A stretch of DNA of 64,000 nucleotides from the NCBI GenBank assembly GCA_014905825.1, contig JACGCN010000035.1, positions 1 to 64,000 on the forward strand. The letters run 5' to 3'. This document shows, in pieces, positions 11,386 to 23,602 of the stretch. A program made the position numbers and the translations under genes. The first letter of the stretch is position 1; every line of letters starts with the position of its first letter. The notes below the pieces were generated by a model. It did not search any database, had not been told where the DNA came from, and saw nothing but the letters and a program-made list of their open reading frames with translations. This DNA is from Lyophyllum atratum. Its lineage: Eukaryota; Basidiomycota; Agaricomycetes; Agaricales; Lyophyllaceae.

Positions 11386-13209
11386 GATTCTGAGATGCTG
11401 GTGCCGGTTCTGAAGGGACGGGTGAGAGCTCGAAGTCGGGAAGCAGAACCTGACGAAAGTAGCCAAGGTTCCTCATATTTATGTCTCGTTGCACTTTGGA
11501 GTCCTCGAGAACGATGCTCGGATCAGACTCGGCAGTCCATGCCACATGGACATTGTGAAACAACGCTCAAGTTGTGAGCACGGTGAACGCGGTGAGGCAT
11601 GACCTTCACGCCGGTCGGTGCGAGATGTCGAATCCAGTCGCCACACCCATGACCTCACATCCATGTGGATCCGACCAGCAGGCTTCAAGTTCCAAGGCTT
11701 GACAAGGGCTTTCATTGGGAGTGGGCACTTGTCCACTCATTCGCGATCTCCATGGGTTGCTTCCATGGCGAAGCGGAGTCTATGCACTTGGCGATATTCC
11801 GGCGATGGTTGTTGCGAGCAAATCAAGTTGGCGACCCTTGCATATCCATGTGGCAAGAGATTTTCTCCCACGACTGGCTCTCCTTCTTACCCTCTCTCAA
11901 GTACTCTGGGCGGCTTGCAACTACCGAAGACGGCTTCTCCAGCGCGGCCTCTTTCACGCTAATATGTCTTCCGCGTGGCGTTGACTTCGGAGTTTCCGCC
12001 GACTCGACAAATTTCTCTGCATCATTCAGGGCGATATACCCTCGAGACTCGGAGGCCCCTGCAGATCCCACACTTGGACATGACGTCTTATTCAAGCGGA
12101 CCCATTGAGGCATAGATGACACGTGAATTTGTCTTGACCTTCTTTCCGAGAAGAGCTGGACACTTCGCGACATCCAAGGTCGTGGGGTGCTAAATTAGTG
12201 CTGACTTTCATCAAGAGCAAAACGACGTCTTACACCTTGAGGTGGGCGCTCTGCTTGAATGCAATCACCAGTGGTGTTGGGAAGCACATGCGAAGGTGTT
12301 ATGTCTTGAGTTTTTGAGAGGGCGTTTAGTTCTACGGGCTAGCTGGAGTCGATGCTTGTTATTGTCGGATTTGACGATCAGGCAGACCAATGAAGAGCGA
12401 AATAGGAAATCCTAGAAGTCTTTGACGTAAAAAGCATTCCAATTTCTATGGATGCCACCGACCCAGTAATGCTCTTGCCGGATTTCCGGGACAAGCATAT
12501 GAGCCTTCGACGTCGACATCGAAGCTGCTTCATCAGGCATTTCACGCTGCTTTGAAGACAGCATCGCACTCCCGCGAAGCCAGCCATAGACCGGTATACG
12601 TGTGTAATCTCTGCCAGAACGCTGCAGCCTAGGATATATGAAACGGTACATTGGCTTTCGCTCCTACTGGATGAGTTGAATGCATGTTACTTGCACAAAC
12701 CTCCTTGCATGAGCTGACTCACCCGAGCCTATATCATCCCATGTTTTGATGTCTTTGGCACCCTTGCTGAGCGCTGATGCTTTGGAAGGATACGCCAGAG
12801 AAGTATGTATCATAGATGATGATAGGATTGCAGAGTTGACCTGGGCGCTGTTTCCAAGCAACCTGTATTCTCACAACATCCAAACCTAGAAGAGCGTATT
12901 TTCGACTTCTCAATATGCCTGTCAGTCATTCCGTCGATGATTTTTTGGGTGCGCGTGAAAGCGGGGGAGGCGCGCAAGTCAGAAAAGGATTGAAGTCGAT
13001 GTGAGGCTTTTTATAGATACGTTGATAGCGACGAACATCAATCGCGTGGGATAGCCGAGCAATTAGTTTTCTCAAGCTGTGCACGTTCTCGGTCCCCTTT
13101 TCATTTCATCACTCTTTTAGTCGGGCTCCGCAACGCCTTCTTCCTCCCTCTTCCTCCCCTCTCCCTCCCACTTTCCTTACGCTAGGCCTGCACGTCGATT
13201 ACCCCAGCA
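11386..13209. other. Region with only doubtful open frames
   Basis: About 1.8 kb. On the minus strand, 12861-12700 (MLGNSAQVNSAILSSS...) could splice at a GT near 12701 to 12628-12412 (LQRSGRDYTRIPVYGWL...KDF), giving a ~125-residue product with no motif I know. Further frames at 12173-11823 (-) and 11665-12108 (+) overlap each other, so at least one is a shadow. The right end is the promoter of the next gene. I do not assign a product. Confidence 0.2.
13135..13178 (+). promoter_or_regulatory. CT-rich promoter tract
   Basis: A nearly pure pyrimidine tract (ttcttcctccctcttcctcc and onward) lies about 30-75 bases upstream of the ATG at 13210. Such tracts commonly precede the transcription start of well-expressed fungal genes. 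The role here is inferred from position. Confidence 0.5.
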
Positions 13210-14188
13210 ATGTCTCGTGCCTTTTGCATTCCCGGAATCCTCTTCCTCACTGCCGCCCTGGTTCTGAGTTTTTTGACCTCCGTATCACTCCCTTTCCTCT
13301 CCTCGCTGGATATTGCAAGGACGCATTTTGGGACTCCGGTGATTCAAACTACGGGACAGGAATTTACGAACATCCGTGTACGTCGTGAACCATTGTGGTA
13401 ATATATTCTGGTGGCTGAATTTGACTTTCTAGTTCGGTATCTGGTAAGCGGGCGATAGAAGGCCCCAAAGCGACCACGTATTGACCATGGTGCATACAGG
13501 GCGCCTTGTTATTATAATAAGAATGACGAGCGGACATGCTTCAAAGCCAGTACGCGCTCTTACATATCGGCTGCTTCTGCTCTCACCTGATCAATATCTT
13601 CTCCATAGGCCATGGATACGAAATCGCGATTTCGAACGTAGAGAAGACTGCCGACATCATCATTGGCTCCTCTTGGACTCGTGGACTTGCCGTCCACCCT
13701 GTTGGTGCGTGTATCCTTTCTCTTCTCCCTAGTTTCTGATGTTAACACATATCTCTGTCCGTTAGCCACTGGCGTGACCTTCATTGCATTCCTTATGTCG
13801 TTTTCGCAGCACGTTACTGTGACACTTGTTGCATCCCTGACGTCCTTCCTCGCGGCCTTGATCACACTAATCGCATTTGCCATCGACATTGCACTCTTCG
13901 CGTACCTCAAACACCAAGTCAACAAGATCCCCAACGTTCAGGGAAAGACTACCGCTGGTGCAGGTAAGCCACTCTTCTCCTGACGATTTACGATTTCGCG
14001 ATAGAGACTAATATAACGTTCACTGTCTAGGTTTCTGGATGACGCTTGCGTCCTTCATCCTCCTCCTCCTCGCTGGGTGCACCGTCTGCTTCGGCCGCCG
14101 TAAGCAACGCATGTCAGGGGCCACTTCATACCCTACCTCCTCGTCTACCAAAAAGTCGGGGTTCTTCTCTAGGTTCCGCAAGAACTAG
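13210..14188 (+). CDS. SUR7/PalI-family four-helix membrane protein
   Basis: Membrane protein of the SUR7/PalI type: eisosome-associated cortical protein (Sur7) or pH-sensing helper (PalI/Rim9). Six exons assemble cleanly. Residues 8-30 form the first membrane helix (PGILFLTAALVLSFLTSV). An extracellular loop follows with the family motif FGIW..C..YY..ERTC, here APCYYNKNDERTC, and then SSWTRGLAVHPV. Three more helices follow: TGVTFIAFLMSFSQ, LVASLTSFLAALITLIAFAIDIALF and GFWMTLASFILLLLAGCTVCFG. The cytosolic tail is short and basic (KKSGFFSRFRKN) with the stop at 14186-14188. Sur7 and PalI cannot be told apart reliably by eye; the short tail argues against a long-tailed PalI. No neighbours suggest a pathway. 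Confidence 0.85.
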
Positions 14189-14747
14189 ACACCGCGACAC
14201 ACACTCATTTGCTCTCTCGGATTCCGGACCGTCCTGTATGATGTTTCGTCTAACGATACTTACTTTCTTGAACTGGAATGGAATAGGACAGCTGTACATG
14301 CGGAATCTAGATCCAATGCCAAGTTTACCATTCCTATATTTATTAAATACCCAAGCACGTCTGCACCGCTGCTACTTTCTTTTCCTCCTTCTGGTGTCTA
14401 TCGGGTGCAATGTTTGTTCTGATTCGTTTTAATACACCCTTGTTGTTTGATTATATCCCCAGCCGCGATGCTTTCCGGACACCACCATCGTCTACGATAA
14501 TCCGAGCTGTCGGTGCAACCATAGGAGGCGCAAGGAGGCGCAGGGCCTAGTATTGGTTCATTTACAGCGGACACAAAATTATTTTTACCCTGCCGCAGTC
14601 ACGGTGACAACTGTCAGCCGGCCCGCGTCACGTCATCGAGTGTCGCGTCGCGTCGTCTGTCTTAACACTTGAATCCCTCGTCCGTCGCCGCACCCGGTCG
14701 TTATCCTGTACATACAACGTATTTCCTACTAACAGCTCCTCCCTCGA
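14189..14747. other. Intergenic
   Basis: About 560 bases: the 3' flank of the SUR7-type gene, then the promoter of the coiled-coil gene. Nothing further is recognisable. Confidence 0.4.
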
Positions 14748-15590
14748 TGAAACCCTCGGCAGGAGAGCAGAGCTCTGATATTGAAGATGAGCTAAACTTC
14801 CTCGCTTCACAACAGTCGAATGGAAGTGAGGATCAGGCGTGCGTTATCTGTTCACTTCCTCCTGCAGCCATAAATGTCGTTGACAGAAAACATCTAGTCT
14901 CGAGATGGCTCTGGCTAAGCACTACGCCGGTATGTAACGCGCGCTTCACTCGGCTGTCCACTTAGGCGCGTGATATGCAGCCATCCGACAGAAGAAGAAA
15001 AAGGAGAACGAGCAGAAGTTCTTAAAAGCCGCATATAAGCAGTTATCTAAAGAGGTACCATCCCTTTCACCTCTTTCTGGCACCGCAACTGACGAATACC
15101 CGGCTCTCTCCCAGGTCGCTATCCCCACGGAGGACATACAATCCTCCGTAAAGGCACTGTGCGCCTATTCTTATTTTCAGTATCTTACCTCCTTGGTGAA
15201 GCTGCTATAAGAGAAACCGTCTACGCAGAGTTCCTCCAGAAATATGCCGCGAACGAAGACGTTATTCACAAGCTCTGGAGCCAAATCCATAAGGAACAAC
15301 AGAAGCTTCTGGTCAGCACGCACTTCCTCCAATTTTATCCCTCCGAGCTCAGACCTCAGTCCCGCTCCAAACGCACATCTACAGGCGCTCACTCAAAGAA
15401 AAGTCGCGCTCAACACCGATGCACGCAAGAAAATCGAGGCAAGACATATCTCCGGACTTTCGCGTACCAAAGCTGCATGCCGCGGTGTGTTGTTCCTTCG
15501 GATTCACGTCCTGTTTGCTTGCCATCTGTACTAAGCGCCGCGGGAGTAGAACTCCAAGACATCATCAACCAAATCCGGCCTGAGGACTAA
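14748..15590 (+). CDS. Small coiled-coil protein, unknown
   Basis: Not recognised. Exons can be joined in phase: MKPSAGEQSSDIEDELNFLA... (14748-~14845), then KTSSLEMALAKHYA, AIRQKKKKENEQKFLKAAYK, VAIPTEDIQSSVKAL, ETVYAEFLQKYAANEDVIHK with LWSQIHKEQQKLL, ALTQRKVALNTDARKKIEAR, and a last exon ELQDIINQIRPED with the stop at 15590. The product, about 180-200 residues, is strongly charged and helical with a long predicted coiled coil and no signal peptide or membrane segment. A start at the internal MALAKHY is possible. Several introns are short (44-55 bases). A subunit of a nuclear or kinetochore-like assembly would fit the composition but that is only a guess. Confidence 0.6.
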
Positions 15591-18371
15591 TTCTAACGCT
15601 TATCATCTGTCCAACCCTCTGTACATTGTATTTACCTGTCTGGCTCGGCGCTTTTTGTACACCTATGTGCTGCTGACCTTTCTGCTCTGACGGGATAATT
15701 GATCTCCACGCACTTCAAGTGGGACAATAGCGATAACAATAAAAACCTCATCATTGCAAAACTAGCGGTGAGTATAACCATCATGGGTTATGGCTTACGA
15801 CACGAGTTTGTGCACAGCTTCCCTGCTAGCTATGTCTGTAAAAATGCAGCATCGGCGGAGGCTTTCCTGCAGGGCTGGTGATTCTGTTATAATCTATTAG
15901 CCGACAATGATGAACGAGAAACTCTCCATCTCTTCGGGCACATGCAGGCTGCATGGTACATGCACCTTTCTGGACCTTATACTGACATGTAGACACGGTC
16001 AAACTTGGTATGCTTCTTAAGACCCAAATATATCACCAGCGCTCCCGTAGTACCCGATACCGAGTTAGATCGGGGGGTTGTTTGGACTCCGTATGTCAGA
16101 TGTAGACGGGTAAGTGTTACCTCTATGTATGAGACGAGAGGCTATAAGTATCGCAGACCGGTCTTCCTTATAGTCAGATGCTAATTTATCGTAATCATCC
16201 GACAGATTCGCTGCATCTCCATCCATTCAACTTCGTCCTCAACAACTCCCAAGCTTTCCAATGATTAAAGGACCCTGATCCACATGGATTTGATTGTATC
16301 TGCCTGTCAGTGCCACTGGTCAAGGTGTTGTCCATGATGGATCGGGTCACCTTGAGCCCGATATTCCGTAATTCGTCTAGCGGTATAGGGTGGATGAGAA
16401 GATGCGTAAATAGAGCGGAGAACGATGGCGAAGCAGGATATTTGAGGGCAAATGGGTCTTCCACAAAATGCAGGCTGCAGCAGGCTGCAGCTTCACGATG
16501 AGCCTGAAGATAGCCGAGGATGTATCTTCCGGATATTGCCGGCATGCTGTTGGTAATTTGGTAAACTCTCACACACACAACGGAGCTTCGCTTGCGGCTT
16601 CCGACCGGCAACTATGTTCAAACACCTTCATGCAACTGGACAAATGCCATTAGAGCGCTTCAGCCTCAGCATAACGCAACCGAGGGACAGCTGGTTACTC
16701 CAATCTCTATGTGAGAGGCCGACGAACGGATGGAACTTTCTCCAGGTACGTTGCTCCATTGAGAAGGTCAGGGGTGAGTTTTACGGCGAAGGCTGGGCAA
16801 CAAAGATACCATACCGTTTTGTTCTAACGATCCATTTGGCATCCTCAATTACACGAGACGACGAACCTGTGACTAGGCTACTCCCTTCCATATGGTGGCT
16901 CTCGGCGTGTACTCGGACACGTTGTTCAAAGGAAGCTCATGGACGCAGCGGCGGCGCAGTGGCTGACCGGTATTGAACCCTCGTGGATACTTCATACAGT
17001 ACATGACCAGTTCTCGAGGAAGGTTACTGCTTGTACACATGCACCAGGCGATAACGGATTGTACGTGATGCCATTGGCCCAATGGTCAAATGTAAATCAT
17101 CCGGTCCTTATCCCTCTTCCACCAGCTAGACCGGGATGCGGTAATCTTAAACCATGTGATAGCTTGCTCTCTAGACGCTACTATTGCTGATGGTTCCGAA
17201 TGACGTCCTGGATATCCCCAATTTAATTCCCGGTACGAACTGGAACGAGACGATGGAACAACAATAAGAGATACCCCTTGAAGTGGTTGATAAAACCTTT
17301 TCTTCAATCAGGTTCATGATCGGCCATATATCCAGTCAGCTTGCTCTCCACCCCAGAATGCCACTTGCGGCCGAGCGAAGTAGACGGAAACGAGGTCATC
17401 GTTGCTTACCACCGATTGACCCATTAAGCCTCAGGCTTTTTACTACATTTCGGGGCATGGGCTCCCTCGCGATACTGTGGCTTAGAGGAGCTGGAGAACG
17501 ACTCAGTCTTGCGTGGAATGGCTTACGCCCCTACACAAGCTTACAGGAGGTCAAAGAAGCATGGTACCCGATCGCGTCGCGATCAATGTGCGGTGCTAGA
17601 AGTTTTGTTGTGCTCCCCAGCATAGCAGCTATGCACGTGTTGCGACTAACACCAGCTCATGGTGAGCAATGTCGTGGCATTCCCTACATGAATTATCTCT
17701 TACTCAATCATGTCCGCCCGGTTGTTCCTTTCTAGTGACTTACCGCTCGAAGATCATCGCAAATAATGATGCACACTCACATGCCGCCGGAGTAAAATGC
17801 CAACGAAGCTCCATGAGCCCCTGTAAGTTTTTCTATTGCCACGGTCCTTGAATATCGGACGCCACTCACGAGTTAGTTCTTGCTATGCAGAGTGCATCCG
17901 TATGTTCCTGATCAGCCCTTTTGTGAAGAAAGTGGCACTGGTGGGTCAGTGAGAAGATAGGTACATGCTTCTAAATGATCGTGGCATACTTATTTTGATT
18001 AATTCTTTTGGTCTCTGCTCTGACATGACGCTCATCATCCGCCTTCTTTCCACTTGGTATTGGCTATCCCCTGGCGGCAAGCATCATGAAAACTACTCCC
18101 GCAGTCCAAATCCAGTCACTTGTCTTCTTCGATTTCAATCGGTCCGTCGTTCCACTTATCCGCCCGTGCGCAATACTGTTCGGCTTCAAGTAAATAAATG
18201 TCACTCGCCCTACCCGCGCGTCTATAGCGCTCTTGTTAGAATTTTATCCCCAGAGTTGAGGGTGCCTATCAGAAGGGCTCTTTTACATTCCGATCAGATG
18301 TTTTTTCTCGTTTCGTCTTAAAACCAGACGTCCTTCCGAATGCGTTCTGCATCATTTCCCCCACACCAACT
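15591..18371. other. Gene-poor 2.8-kb region
   Basis: No gene can be supported. Open frames of 120-150 codons (16614-16976 +, 17283-17735 +, 16611-16195 -) have no recognised motif and overlap each other. Minus-strand 17260-17100 reads somewhat protein-like (NWGYPGRHSEPSAIV...) but connects to nothing. A short direct repeat of gcaggctgca occurs at about 16470-16492. The region may be a decayed gene, or simply intergenic. Confidence 0.35.
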
Positions 18372-20623
18372 ATGTTGACAACGTCGTTCCTCTTAGACAT
18401 GTCCTCGACTAGTTGGGCAATTATCTTCGCCTTCGTTCCGGCAGTGTTTTGCACATATCAGCTCTTGACAGCTAGACGACCGCACTTCCCGCCAGGCCCT
18501 AAGGGTTCCCCCTTCATTGGCAATCTACTTCAGTTGGGTGGAGATCATACAGAGCTCCTCTTCCAAGAATGGGCTGCTAAATTCGGTTTGAGTTCCTCAT
18601 TTTTTCGCTACTGATAACCCTCATGTCTTCAAGGTGAAATCGTCTATATCCGTCTCTTGAATCAACCGATGGTCATCTTAAGTCGGCTGGAGATCGCCCG
18701 AGATCTCCTCGATAAACGGAGCTCAATTTATTCGGATCGCCCTCGTTTTGTGTTGTTTTCTGAACTGTGAGTTATCACGTCTTTTTGGTGACACTATTCG
18801 TTGAACCTTGTTTTTGACAATAGGATGGGCTGGCATAGCGCATCAACTCATGTTCGTTAGTAAGTCAAGGCTTCCAGCTCTAGTTATGTTTGTTTCTCAA
18901 TTCGAACAGTGGTCCCCGCTTCCGGAAGCATCGTCGGTTTATCCAACAGACGTTCAACCAACGAGCCGCGGAGGCTTTTCACCCCCTCCAAGAACAAGAG
19001 ACACTGATACTGCTTGAAAACTTGATACAGACGCCAGACTTGTTCTGTAGACACTTCAAAAGGCAAGCTTTTTTGCGCCTCGGCACGCTCCATGATAGTA
19101 ATTCATTCTCTGATCTAAAGATTCGCGGCAGCTACTATTTTCCCCATAACTTATGGCCACACAATCACGTCAGTAGACGATGACTTCGTCAAGTTAGGTT
19201 AGACGTTCGCTCGGAAATTGCCAGATCCCTGCTGAATTCATTCAGCTGAAGAAGCTGCAACGCTTACGGTGCAGTCTGGATCCCCAGCCGCTACCCTCGT
19301 GGATTTCTTCCCAGTGTTGAGGTAGGCTTGCTCATTCATCTCACTGAACGTCATCAATTGATTTAATAGGCATATCCCAACATGGGCGCCTTTCTCCGGG
19401 TTCAAGCGTGAGGCGCTGAAGGCTCGGACGGCGGTGGATAAAATGATGAATGTTCCGTTTGACATGGTGAAGAAGGAAATGGTTCGTTCTACGTGTCTGA
19501 CAGCGAATATTTATCTGATTCATTCCACAGCGTTCAGGGAAAGCTCGACCATCCTTCACTTCAACACTCCTAGAGATGCATTGTGATCCGAGTAAAGTTG
19601 GACCAAACAGCGAAGATGAACAAGATATCAGAGGTGCAGCGGGCACGCTCTTTGCGGGTATGGACGTCCATTACCAAGTGAAACGGCTTTGTATTGACTT
19701 GACTATTGGTGCTGTAGCCGCCGAAGATACGGTAATCCTAATATGATCCACCTTTCATGAGAGACCTAATATCATGTCCCCTAGACTGTTGCCGTGATGC
19801 AGAGCTTCGTTCTAGCGATGGTCCGACATCCAGACGTGTATCTCAAAGCGCAGGGCGAAATAGATCGGATCATAGGGCATGAACGACTTCCCACTCTCAA
19901 CGACAGGGGCTCTCTACCTTATCTCGAGTGCGTCCTAAAGGAGGTACTCCGGTAAGCATACACCCCGTGGGCCATCTTTGAACATGTGTATCTGAAACTT
20001 CCGTTGGAACTAGGTGGAACCCCCCTGTCCCCCTAGGTATGCCTCATCGCGTAATGGAAGACGACATCTATCGAGGATATCATATTCCGAAGGGAGCCAC
20101 AGTGATTACGAATATATTGTAGGTGCAGCTTCTCAATCGAAGCCTTGCTTCGCTCACGGATGCGGGGCAGCGTAATCCTGCACGATTGCTTCCAGCCAGA
20201 CGTCTTCCGTCCTGAGAGGCATATGGGAGACTCCGATTTGCCTGATCCACGCGAAGTCGTCTTTGGATTCGGTCGAAGGTCAGGGGCATAGCTCGCGCTG
20301 CGCCTTTCATCCCGTTACTGAATGAGTATATTTTCTAGAATATGCCCTGGGAGGCACTTCGCTGACTCCAGTATCTGGAACATGATTGCGAACATAATCG
20401 CGACTCTGGATATATCGAGAACTCCTAAGGATCAGGAGAAGGGTACATTCCCTGAACTAGATGTCACCAGTGGTTTCGTCCGGTATGTTGGTCGTGATAC
20501 CATGCGTGCGCAATCATCTAACTTTCGTGTAGTCACCCCAAGCCATTCGAGTGTTCTATCCGTCCTCGCTCTGTACAGATATCGTCTCTTATCCAGGAAT
20601 CGAAGGCGCATACCGACTTCTAA
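18372..20623 (+). CDS. Cytochrome P450 monooxygenase
   Basis: Haem-thiolate monooxygenase, probably ER-anchored by the N-terminal helix ([20 protein letters not shown]). The Pro-rich hinge [17 protein letters not shown] follows. Recognisable landmarks: the helix C region [21 protein letters not shown], helix I with AAEDTTVAVMQ (oxygen-activating Thr), the ExxR helix in [14 protein letters not shown], then [13 protein letters not shown], and the haem-binding loop [15 protein letters not shown] whose Cys is the axial ligand; an intron interrupts it just before ICPG. The last intron must be removed for the usual end ([13 protein letters not shown]), giving the stop at 20621-20623. Around ten introns, no frame break seen. 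The CYP family and substrate cannot be decided. The start may instead be the second Met at 18399. Confidence 0.9.
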
Positions 20624-20948
20624 GTAATTAAAGAAGGTTACAAGGTATCTCCGCAATACTTAATGGGTCTGTGAGTCATGATACTCTCGAGGTGTTGATG
20701 GGCGAAGTGGAAGGAAGGAGGAGGAGGACAGTTTCCTTCAATCAGGAAGCCTTGAGCTTTTTGCTCACGAGGAAGGGAACCAAGGGAACATGCTAATTAT
20801 ATTATGGGCCTCCTCAACTGTCAGAGTTTTGTGTACGATAGTTTTGTATGACGAGTGCCAAATTCGTCCGCCATCTACCCGATCGGAATACAATCATGAT
20901 CTTATCAATTTATACGTTGATTCAGATTATCATCTACCTGCCTAAACT
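20624..20948. other. Intergenic
   Basis: About 325 bases between the P450 gene and the next small gene on the same strand; presumably terminator and promoter. Nothing specific recognised. Confidence 0.4.
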
Positions 20949-21425
20949 ATGACTGACGCCACTGAAGATCGTCCTCTAATCGAAGCCCCGCTGTCTTTGA
21001 GCGAGGAGGCAGCTAAGTTGAATATCGATGCAGGCACCTCGGCGACACTAGCTGCCCTTGGTCCCATGGTGGTCAATACGGATGGAGTGAGTGATTAACT
21101 CAGCACGAGACAAAGGCTGACTCCGGCGCCCGTTACAAAACCAGACCATATCAAGGATAGGCAACTGGGCGCAGATGACCGATGCGGAGAAAGCAACGAC
21201 AGTCAGAGTCATCTCGGCGAGGAACCGGTGCTTACAACGAGTATCTACCCTAGACTTAGAATTCTTGTCTAACTTACCGCCCTCAACAGAAGGCGCCTCG
21301 CAGTCTTGGAAGAAACACAAGTTTCAAGGTGCGATATGCATTCCGATAAGCCTAGCTTTCTTGCTGAGGTTGGAGTCTTGCAGCAATCAATAAAAGAGGA
21401 GTATCAGGCTACTGTGTACTACTAG
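20949..21425 (+). CDS. Small fungal protein with an ARN(R)xR-L helix
   Basis: Three exons join in phase: MTDATEDRPLIEAPLSLSEE... , then TISRIGNWAQMTDAEKATTV with RVISARNR, then RRLAVLEE. The block [TS]-I/L-S-R-I-x-N-W-x-x-M-T-x-A-E-x-x-x-T-x-R-V-x-x-x-R-N-x-x-R-L is one I know from many short uncharacterised fungal proteins, often beside metabolic genes. The length is about 110-120 residues; a possible fourth intron (21331-21372) would give a different, shorter tail. No signal peptide or membrane helix. It lies 0.3 kb downstream of the P450 on the same strand, but joint function is only a guess. Confidence 0.65.
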
Positions 21426-21707
21426 TAGATGTGATGAAATGTATAGACCTATAGATCTAAATCTCGATGTGTAATTTGCCCCGCATGCATACGTGGTCCG
21501 ATGGATCCTGGCGGCCAGATGATCACTGATCAGCCTGGAAAGCTTGACAATTCGTGCTAAGCTGTAATGTCATGTCGAAGTGCGTTCTGGAAAATCGCGA
21601 CGGACTAAATCATACTGTAGAAGAACCACGTCTTGTTCACCCCGTATAATTAACTTCTGGAACGTCATTCAGTCATACACCATACACCGCCAATCACCTG
21701 GCTACAG

Positions 21708-23410
21708 CTAACCTGAGCTGACACCACGCGTCCTGCTTACAACAAAACGAATACCGCCATCCTCTTCTGAAACCCACGATCCCTGTGAAACTGATCAAGC
21801 CGATGAACGACCGGATAGCGGGAAGATTATACCTCCCACTTAGCTCCGTTAACAAGTAATCTGCGAAGGGAGGGTGGTCCGTCAGAGATAATCTTTGCTG
21901 CTAGCTCATCATCTACAAGGCTCCTTTTCATTTTCGCGTTTCTTATGTTGAAGCCAGCGGTGTGGAGCCGGTACAGATGCGGAGAATAGGCCTGGAACGT
22001 ATCCTATGTAATGTTGCCCGCATTAGAGCGAATGCTTCTCCAAACGAGCGAGGCAACTAACCAGTATGCTTTTCCGTCCAGAAATATAAACCTGTTCTAG
22101 TTGAAGACAGCCAATGAATAAGGCTTTTGCAGCGTCAACGCCAACGTAAGTATGGCTGAAGTTGAGTATACGCAGCGTCGCGCTGTGCTTCCTGACAAGG
22201 TGGTCAACGATGCTATCGAAAGGCACGTTTGAGATATTCTCTTCAGGTTCGTAGCCTGAGATCAGGTGGATGTGCTCAATTGGCGAGCGCGATATCACCC
22301 GCTTGATCCATTTGCAGATGGCAAGCACTTCATGCCTTATGGAAGTCGAAACGTAGTCCACTGCGAAGGACTTCAAGCGAGTAAGATTCGGGTAGGTCTT
22401 GGGAGACCTCATTTGCTGAGTCGCAAGATCAATATGAGATACAGGCAGGGAGGAGACTGGAACTCGCTAGATAGTACTGCAGCTGGAGGCGTTCCAGATG
22501 CGGCAGTTGTGCTAGAAACGAGAATACGTCTTCATCGGTCAGGGAGTACGACAGCCCAAGGGTAAGTCCACGCAGGCTGTCTTGGACGTGTGGTAGAAAT
22601 GATCTTAGAACACCGGGGGTAATTGAGCCGCAGTTGTCCTGCAGGCTGGAAAAGTACGCGAGGTATAGACGCGCGGAGATTTAGTCACTCACTCTGAGAT
22701 GAAGTCCCGTCAGGTATGGTGAGAGCCTTTCGAGCCAGTCAGAAAGGGAGTCAAGGATGATACGACCAGGGCTGCTGAGCGTCAGCCTACGTAGTCCTCC
22801 AATTTGTGTTAACAGAGGTACTGTCTGATCAGTCATGCATGACCTATTCACGGCAAGCTCGCGGAGATGAAGGAGTTGCGGGAGAAGTTCGAGAGATTCT
22901 ACGAACAGACTCCCGGAAAAGGTTAAGGGGCAAAAAGTAATTTTGGACAGATTGATGAATTTCTTTATCGCCTCTGCAATGGTGGTAGATAGGACGAATG
23001 AGGGCGAGGTTCGCGTCGAAATGAACCCTGATACGATGTGCATTGTTCATCCCGTAAGTTTCCAATAAATGAAGAAGTATACCTTTGATCTCGAGCTGTA
23101 GAACAAGTGGGGCATTTCGAGGACTGCAAGCAGATGCAAGCATAGGCCGCTCCTGGGAAATGCCATATTTTCTCTGTCACCAATGGCCTATGGAGAAGAT
23201 AATAAAGCAACCCACAGCCAGGGTACCGCCATCCCTCAAGTCGAGAACGTGACGATAGGAAGGCGAGTACTCAATTCGAGCATACAGTATCCGCGACGTT
23301 GCAAGGTTAAAATCCCAGTTTACGAGGGAGCAAGAATACAGCGATGGGTAGTCATCGGAGATCACCTCTACGACCTGCACAAGAATGTCATAGGGAAGGC
23401 GACCAGCCAT
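21708..23410 (-). CDS. F-box/LRR-type protein
   Basis: Member of a large Agaricomycete family with an N-terminal F-box-like helix and degenerate leucine-rich repeats, thought to choose substrates for SCF ubiquitin ligases. The start at 23410 opens MAGRLPYDILVQVVEVISDD, then SCSLVNWDFNLATSRILYARI. Later exons carry CSPRNAPLVLQLEIKG, FVESLELLPQLLHLRELAVN, LRRLTLSSPGRIILDSLSDW, SIVDHLVRKHSATLRILNFS, and the typical C-terminal block PPSLRRLLVNGAKWE / GSWVSEEDGG. The stop is taken at 21708-21710. Six or more introns. It faces POL1 across 192 bases, so the two share an upstream region. Confidence 0.78.
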
Positions 23411-23602
23411 GGCGTATTGAACGAGTTGACTGCCACCACTGGTGGCAGTGGGGATGATCGCACAACTTGAGAATAGTTGGCCGCAGATGGGAAAGCTTGA
23501 CGTAAGCCAATTTACCGATCTGGCACGTGCACCGCGTCGACCGCCGTTAGTACTTGTTTTGACCTTCTAAGCCCCATACCTCGTTGTCGGTCCTTTTATA
23601 CC
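23411..23602. promoter_or_regulatory. Shared upstream region, F-box gene / POL1
   Basis: The divergent F-box and POL1 start codons are only 192 bases apart. An E-box CACGTG is present at 23524-23529. A perfect MCB box ACGCGT, the site used by MBF at G1/S genes, lies at 23708-23713 in the first POL1 intron rather than here. Confidence 0.5.

Noticed and set aside
11618..12173. Overlapping frames of 116-147 codons on opposite strands
   Set aside because: They exclude each other and neither shows a motif or splice continuation.
16195..16611. Minus-strand 138-codon frame
   Set aside because: No motif, no splice-linked neighbours and opposing frames of similar length in the same stretch.
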